A DNA stretch of 36,753 nucleotides from Denitrovibrio sp. (GTDB taxonomy: Bacteria; Chrysiogenota; Deferribacteres; Deferribacterales; Geovibrionaceae): positions 364 through 37,116 of the forward strand of contig PKTM01000023.1 in assembly GCA_002869145.1 (NCBI GenBank), written 5' to 3'. The stretch's first letter is position 1, and each line of letters begins with the position of its first letter. The notes beneath the pieces are model-generated. The model was not told where the DNA came from. It did no database searches and saw nothing but the letters and a program-made list of their open reading frames with translations. A program made the position numbers and the translations under genes. Positions 31,755 through 36,753 of this stretch are shown here, piece by piece.

Positions 31755-34652
31755 TTAAAATAGATTAGCTGCAACGCCGCCTGTGACAGCAATTTGCATT
31801 AGAACCTGTGTTATGTCTTTAATGTTTCTCAGCCATGCAATTCTTCTGTAATTATCAGGAACAATTAGGTTGTCCCCTGGCTGCAACATCTTAGAATCAG
31901 TGAAATAACTGACTTCCCATCTATCATTTTCACTTGACCAGCTTATAGCCCTGTCTTCTACGTGCTGTACAGTGCCATTAGCTTTCATTATATAAATGTT
32001 ACTCTTATCAGCGTTATTAAGGTATCCGCCTGCAATCTTTATATAATCTTTCCATTCCATCTTCTCATTATATACAAAGGCGCCTTGATTAAGTACTGCA
32101 CCAGAAACAGTTACATAGTCCTGCCTCTTAGGCACATAAACGCTGTCTCCATTTTCAAGTTCAATGTCATTGACACTGCCTTTAAGCAATCTAGGATGAC
32201 TCATAGCTATTACTAGCCTTCCGTCAGCCTTAACCTTCTTAAGAGATTCAATAAAGCTGTCTTTAGTTTTCATAAAAAGTTCTGCTGAGCTGATTGTCGC
32301 ATCAGAAGCTGCTGTCATGGCTTGTATATTAGCATTTGTAACAAGGTCTCTCTCAAGTCTTGAAATCATAGACTCTATCATCTTCTGTTTTTCCAACCTG
32401 ACTTTTTCACGCTTAAACTCTGTTCCATAAAGGTAAGCATAGTCAGTAAAACCACCAGCCCTCTTAATTATCGTAGACAGTTTTTCACCTTTTTTGATCG
32501 GGTATACACCAGGAAAAACAAATTCTCCGCTTAAATTCACATATTCTGATTTATTGTATTCTGATATATTTTTAATAACGACACTATCATTCGGCATCAT
32601 TTTAAAACTGTTAAAATCTTTACTTTTAACTATTATATATTCCTGTTTAATGTCATATCCGTCTATAGTCTTCCTGATAATCTCTACTTCGTCTCTGTAA
32701 GCGCTGTCGATATAGCCACCGGCAATTATTATAGCGTCAGCGATAGTCATCCCTTCGCCGTACACGTAAGTGCCTTTGTCATACACAGCACCATCTATAT
32801 TTACATATTTCCTAGTATTCTTCTTTGAAAGCTTGACCTCTATCTTATCATTTTTATTAAGCAGCACATCAGCTTTTCTGTCATTCAGGCCGTTGATGGA
32901 TATGTTATATATCTCTCTTTCTCCATATGGGGAGGTCTTATAATGCAGCAATGTATAACTATGTCCGTAATCTTCTTTGTTAATTGCTTTTTTAAGTACA
33001 TCACTAATCATCATTCCATTGTTAAAAAAGTATTCGCCTGGGTTGAAAACATCACCAGAGACTTCCACATAATCCTTACTTATACTTTCGTAAATGCTAT
33101 GTACTATTATATACCCTTGTGTAGGGGCCTCTGTTGCCATAGACTCGTTAACAGCGATAACCTTTGAAGCGAGATTACCATTTTGGTATGTTACTATTTC
33201 AATATTGTCTATATTTGAAGCAGATGTGAAACCACCAGCTTTTGTTATCATTTTGTAGACTGAAGCCTCTTTTTCCGCCTTAACGTTTCCAGGTTTCGCG
33301 ACTTCACCGGTAACCATAATCTCAATATTGTTTAATATTTCAAACTTATTAACAACAACAATTTTGTCATAAGGTTCAAGCACTAAGTTTTCATCTGAAG
33401 ATGGGTTTTGAAATATTTTATTAAGACTGAACTGAATGAGATTGATTTCACTGGATTTTGCATCTTTTCTAACGATATAAGAAGAATCCACGTCAGTATT
33501 TTCAAGTATTTTTGTGCTGTCGCTTATTATATCTGATATCCGTAACCCTTCTTTGTATTCATATTGTCCTGGGAAATAAACATTGCCTGTCAGATGTATC
33601 GCGTTAGAAGGTTCTGTGCTGGCACTATAGACTTGTATCTCATCGCCATCAGCAAGAACAAAACCAGCAGCATTTTTATTTGAAAGATTAAGGTTTTTTA
33701 CCTCAACCCTGACTTTATCCTTATTAAGCCTGGATAAAATGATATCGTTAAATCTAGCATCGGGCTTCAGACCGCCTGCTAGTTCAAGAGCGTCTTTAAG
33801 AGTAGTTCCTTTTTTGATATCATAAAAAGCTTCCTCTTTAACAGCACCGGTTATTTTGACTCTCAGGCTGCTTCGCGGAACAAAAATAACATCATTAGGA
33901 AGTAACTTATTAATTTTAGTTTTATAAACGCCATTATTTGCTAACTCATAATAGTCTACAGTATCAATAACTTTACCATTTCTGAGTATAGCAACATCAC
34001 GTATATTTGCATTTTTCTCAACGCCTCCAGCGCTCATTATTGCCTGAGTCATACTGGAAAAAGCATTAAGAACATAATAGCCAGGTGAACTTACACTTCC
34101 CTACACAAGCACTTTAACAGTTTTAGTGTTATCTATCAGAAAGCTTACATTAACCCCTTCCATAGGAGCTATTACCTGCTGAACCATTCGTTTTGATTCT
34201 TCATAAGTCTTGCCACCGAGAGTAAATTTGCCAATTACATCAGAAAATATGTTTCCATCCCTGTCAACACTGAGATTCTCGGCTTTATTTGTTCTACCCC
34301 AAAATTGGAGAGTTATAGTATCTCCAGAACCGATTACGTATTCATCTGGCACATTAACATTTTTATCTGTTACATAGTTTGCCTTGTTCTCAAATAGATC
34401 ATGGCCATATATTTTAAGTCCATCTTCCATATAAAGCTTAGCTTCCATATCAGGTTTATCTTCATCAATAGTCTTGTCATTTTCCTCAACATCAGTCTCT
34501 AAATTTTTATCGTCAGTTTTTGCAGCATCTTTTTTGTCTAAATTTTTGACCTGTTCCAGATATTCCTGCTCAATTTTTGTCGTGAAGTCTACTGCGACAG
34601 CATTAAAAACAAGGGATATTGTGAACAGAAAAGAAATTATAATTTTGTACAT
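31755..34652 (-). pseudogene. Large SLBB-repeat polysaccharide export protein (Wza-like) interrupted by in-frame TAG
   Basis: A 965-codon frame from ATG at 34650-34652 with one TAG at 34101-34103 (codon 184). Signal peptide 1-20 (ending AVA). A Lys/Asp/Glu-rich linker leads to the Poly_export domain (DEYVIGSGDTITLQFWGR, near 103-120). Then come about eight SLBB units, each opening with a V-x-V-x-G-x-V-x-x-P-G-like line; the stop falls in the first one (KVLV-stop-GSVSSPGYY). Wza has only two to three such units and about 380 residues. It should form the outer-membrane/periplasmic exit channel. The downstream 765-codon frame alone lacks a signal peptide. Confidence 0.85.
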
Positions 34653-34715
34653 AGTTAGACTCGTATTATTTTATTATTAAACATTAAATATGATAATTTA
34701 TTTTTCAAAAAATTG

Positions 34716-35192
34716 CTAATCAAAAAACTTGCGGATCCAGAAACTTTCAACTAGCCCAACCTTCCATTTTGCATTTTCAAAATACATGTGCAGAATAGCA
34801 GGTTTTGTACTAGTTTTATACATCAAAGAGATGTCAACATTCTTGTCCGAAGCTTCCTTAATACTCCAAGCGGCATCATTGACTACGGTGTTTGGATCGA
34901 AGGCAGATAAATAGGCATTCCAGTAAGACTGGGTGATTTCTCCACAGTTTTCGAAATCATTGAGCACAACTTCATTGGTCAAGTCATTCTCACCATTATC
35001 AGCTTTAATGATATCTTTGGCGATAACTCTTTGTGACTCTTCAGTGAGCATACTCCATAGGCTACAGATTTCTTTATGCTGCATTTTGACAAAGAACCTG
35101 TCAGCCGCTTCTATTGCAGCATAATCAGTAGCAGCTAAAACATTCAAAAAAGTTATTGGAATTAGGATAAATACTGAAAGTAGTTTTTTCAT
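34716..35192 (-). CDS. Small secreted protein of unknown function
   Basis: 158 residues from ATG at 35190-35192. Signal peptide 1-20 (MKKLLSVFILIPITFLNVLA). The mature part, DYAAIEAADRFFVKMQHKEI through AKWKVGLVESFWIRKF, has the helix-helix-sheet character of NTF2-like/DUF4878 proteins, but I cannot assign a family firmly. No ribosome site is visible: the ATG follows a terminator T-run by only 3 bases. A GTG at 35228 would extend it through the hairpin and looks less likely. It ends in TAG, after which QFFEK and TAA would follow in frame; I treat the TAG as the stop but cannot exclude a changed GAG. Confidence 0.65.
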   Translation of the reverse strand: MKKLLSVFILIPITFLNVLAATDYAAIEAADRFFVKMQHKEICSLWSMLTEESQRVIAKDIIKADNGENDLTNEVVLNDFENCGEITQSYWNAYLSAFDPNTVVNDAAWSIKEASDKNVDISLMYKTSTKPAILHMYFENAKWKVGLVESFWIRKFFD

Positions 35193-35195
35193 GAT

Positions 35196-35227
35196 AAAAA
35201 AAATGGGTTGCCTGTAAAGGCAACCCA
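35196..35227 (-). terminator. Strong intrinsic terminator after the GfcA-like gene
   Basis: A perfect 9 bp stem (TGGGTTGCC 35204-35212 with GGCAACCCA 35219-35227), a 6-base loop and eight T on the minus strand (35203-35196). It ends three bases before the ATG of the next gene, so it limits or attenuates everything downstream in the export block. Confidence 0.88.
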
Positions 35228-35301
35228 CAGTTTTACTTTAGTTATTAGTGGTGTGCTGGTGTAACAGCGTGGTTAGAACCAACTACAACTTCGTTGCCAG
35301 T

Positions 35302-35979
35302 TTAAGTTGAAACTTCTTCAAGTATATCAGCAAGGTCTTTCTTAAACGTAGCAGCTAATGCTTTGTAGTCACCGGAAGTCCCTTTTGAACTCTTGAGAGT
35401 AGAAACTATTTTGCCAAGTTTTGTATCATCCATTGTTGATACCATCTGGCCAAATGATGCAGCAGCAGCTGGGTTAGTTGTAGCTACAGCTCTGAATGAT
35501 GCGAGCAGGTTATCGTAAGCATCGCCAGCAGGAGTTCCTGCAGCGGGTCTTCTGATACCAGCTTCACTAGCTGCTTCTTGAATATCTGCAGCTGTAAGAC
35601 CTGCATCAACAGCAGCTGATACTGCGTCAAGCATTTCAGCAACTTCAGGCTCTTCAGCACTTGCTAAGACAGTTTGAAGTTGTGCAACTTCTGTGTCTGA
35701 AAGTGACTCAAGAACTTCTGCCACAGCAGCATAAGATTCCGCTGATAGTTCTCCAGTATCATCAGCCACTGCTGATGAGCTACCTGAACCACCATTGCTA
35801 AGTGCAAGTGCGCCAACTACAGCAACACCAACAGATGCCGCTACTATAGTTCCAGTTGATACACTGGCTGCAGTAGCATTACCAGCTGATTTTCCTGCTG
35901 CGGATCCAGCAGTCTCAGCATTCGACAAAACAGGCATAAGCATTAAAGCCATAGCCAAAACAATTACGATTTTTCTCAT
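35302..35979 (-). CDS. Ala-rich secreted GfcA/YjbE-like protein, probably shortened by an in-frame TAA
   Basis: 225 residues. Signal peptide 1-21 (ending SNA), then an AGSAAGKSAGNATAAS stretch and a Gly/Ala/Val segment TGTIVAASVGVAVVGALALS, the layout of GfcA/YjbE proteins in group 4 capsule loci, though those are only about 80-100 residues. The remaining 160 residues are Ala-rich, acidic and helical. After the TAA (35302-35304, codon 226) the frame continues for 18 codons (TGNEVVVGSNHAVTPAHH) to a tandem TAATAA at 35247-35242, 14 bases before the terminator stem. That end looks like the original one. GAGGAG precedes the ATG. Confidence 0.75.
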   Translation of the reverse strand: MRKIVIVLAMALMLMPVLSNAETAGSAAGKSAGNATAASVSTGTIVAASVGVAVVGALALSNGGSGSSSAVADDTGELSAESYAAVAEVLESLSDTEVAQLQTVLASAEEPEVAEMLDAVSAAVDAGLTAADIQEAASEAGIRRPAAGTPAGDAYDNLLASFRAVATTNPAAAASFGQMVSTMDDTKLGKIVSTLKSSKGTSGDYKALAATFKKDLADILEEVST

Positions 35980-36021
35980 AGATCTCTCCTCAATGTTATT
36001 TCTATATTTATCTAGTTCACA

Positions 36022-36050
36022 AATCTACACTATAAAAACTTAAATATCAA
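36022..36050 (-). promoter_or_regulatory. Candidate sigma70 promoter for the GfcA-like gene
   Basis: Minus-strand TTGATA (36050-36045, overlapping the yjbH stop) and TAGATT (36027-36022) with exactly 17 bases between. A start near 36014 would leave a leader of about 35 bases containing the GAGGAG ribosome site. With the terminator downstream this makes the gene a potentially separate, strongly expressed unit. Confidence 0.45.
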
Positions 36051-36753
36051 TGCAATTCATTGGGAGTTTTACCAATAAAATTCATAATATTCGTAAATTC
36101 CCCAACCTGGGCCCCCACATCTCTTGTCCAGGGGCTGATAGATTGACTAAATGTTGTCTTACTGTCTTTCCCTGAAAAGAGCCTGAAAGGCACTGTTACC
36201 ATAATACCTGTGTCAGAATACCCCCTGTTAAAACGGTCTGTAAAGACAGCGGTATCAGTTTTTGTGTACAATGTTGTTAATAATACCCCATTTATATTTT
36301 TTGTCAAAATAAATTTTGCACCTTTATCTCCAGCAAGAAACTGACCCGCGTGGACTTCTAGATATCCTTTCAGCTTATGGCTTACTAATCTGGTTTTTAA
36401 AAAGTACGTTTTATATGTCTCTGAATCCTTTGATATCATAAATTCGTTTTCTTTGTCTCTTTTCTTCACGACATGACCGCTGAGTGCAACAAGCAGTCTG
36501 TCTTTAAAGAAATGAGTGCCTATATCGGCATTTAACCCTGCATACTGAGTTTCTAAAATCCCCAACTCTGCGTTGAAATATAACTTGGTTCGAGGAATTC
36601 TAGTAATATAATCAAGTTCCAGGTTTTCCAAAATGTATTTCTTGTCAATGTATTCAGACATGTCTGACCTTACAGGGCGAGAGAGAGGCTCATTTACTGT
36701 CGAAACAGTATTTAAAGGATAAAGCGCTAAGCCACCAATTAATGAGAGATTTT
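36047..36753 (-). CDS. YjbH/GfcD-family outer-membrane protein, C-terminal fragment
   Basis: The frame is open to the right edge, so only the last 235 or so codons are present and the start is outside. An ATG at 36659-36661 lies inside the gene and is not its start. The conserved end is clear: RGYSDTGIMVTVPFRL, then FSQSISPWTRDVGAQV, the signature of YjbH (DUF940), a beta-barrel-type protein of exopolysaccharide loci. Alternating strand pattern (LYFNAELGILETQYAGLNAD, KGYLEVHAGQFL) fits a barrel. In E. coli it is grouped with GfcA, GfcB, GfcC and Wza (GfcE); here GfcA-like and Wza-like genes follow it. Confidence 0.85.
   Translation of the reverse strand, partial: NLSLIGGLALYPLNTVSTVNEPLSRPVRSDMSEYIDKKYILENLELDYITRIPRTKLYFNAELGILETQYAGLNADIGTHFFKDRLLVALSGHVVKKRDKENEFMISKDSETYKTYFLKTRLVSHKLKGYLEVHAGQFLAGDKGAKFILTKNINGVLLTTLYTKTDTAVFTDRFNRGYSDTGIMVTVPFRLFSGKDSKTTFSQSISPWTRDVGAQVGEFTNIMNFIGKTPNELH

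Noticed and set aside
34698-34718. A sixth nonsense change at the TAG ending the small secreted protein (34716-34718).
   Set aside because: Read-through would add only QFFEK before TAA, with no tandem stop or terminator to mark it as the original end, so I cannot tell; the TAG was kept as the stop.
10021-35304. Reassignment of TAG (or TGA) to an amino acid as the cause of the in-frame stops.
   Set aside because: All three stop codons occur in frame, and TAG also ends rfbF, the reductase at 1393 and the methyltransferase at 20237 at the expected family ends; TGA ends many genes in 4 bp ATGA overlaps. Reassignment would fuse complete neighbouring enzymes.
1-36753. tRNA or rRNA genes, CRISPR arrays, insertion sequences, phage or plasmid genes.
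   Set aside because: None was seen on either strand: no spaced direct repeats, no transposase-like frames, no cloverleaf-type sequence in the few gaps.

Overview
This window is one long, single-direction surface-polysaccharide locus. Every gene I can support lies on the minus strand, so transcription runs from high to low coordinates. The cell is Gram-negative: there is a YjbH-type outer-membrane protein, a Wza-like SLBB export protein, a Wzz-like chain-length regulator and several signal peptides. The DNA is AT-rich, and the glycosyltransferase/polymerase stretch (about 4.4-9.2 kb) looks the most AT-rich by eye. I cannot name the genus; Deferribacterota or Campylobacterota would fit the gene content, but that is a weak inference.

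Layout in transcription order. (1) 36753-30313, envelope and export: C-terminal part of a YjbH/GfcD protein, an Ala-rich secreted GfcA/YjbE-like protein followed by a strong terminator, a small secreted protein, a large SLBB export protein, a secreted six-cysteine protein and Wzz. (2) 30021-26125: rmlA, rmlB, an FdtA/QdtA-like ketoisomerase, an acyltransferase and an FdtB/QdtB-like aminotransferase, which is the route to a dTDP-3-acetamido-3,6-dideoxyhexose. (3) 26135-23195: a glycosyltransferase and a PglK/MsbA-like ABC flippase. (4) 23202-13417: an unusual cassette of an HpcH/HpaI aldolase, a KdsB-like cytidylyltransferase, an acetyltransferase, two paralogous zinc-finger methyltransferases around a 2-hydroxyacid dehydrogenase, a GmhA-like isomerase, a Gfo/Idh oxidoreductase, an SDR, an AroB-like carbocyclase, a cyclase-family hydrolase and a sulfotransferase. 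(5) 13401-10021: rfbF, rfbG, a cupin epimerase and a DegT aminotransferase, a CDP-linked aminodeoxyhexose route. (6) 10031-4432: GT2, a Wzy-like polymerase, GT4, galE and GT4. (7) 4445-199: the WbjB/WbjD/RmlD-like trio for a UDP-N-acetyl-6-deoxy-L-hexosamine and a WbuB-like transferase, then the start of one more sugar dehydratase.

The genes are packed with 1, 4, 8 or 11 bp overlaps over most of their length. There is no gene-free stretch over 300 bp; the two longest gaps (5584-5850 and 30022-30312) carry candidate promoters and hairpins. I see no tRNA, rRNA, CRISPR array, transposase or phage gene.

Two things stand out. First, the 13.4-23.2 kb cassette reads as a pathway to an unusual, possibly carbocyclic or 2-keto-acid, CMP-activated and sulfated residue that I cannot match to a known sugar. 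Second, five otherwise intact genes carry a single in-frame stop (TAG x3, TGA, TAA), and the aldolase has Tyr in place of its metal-binding Asp. All six changes can be explained by one substitution class, G to T on the coding strand. That points to a mutational or sequencing-damage signature and not to codon reassignment.
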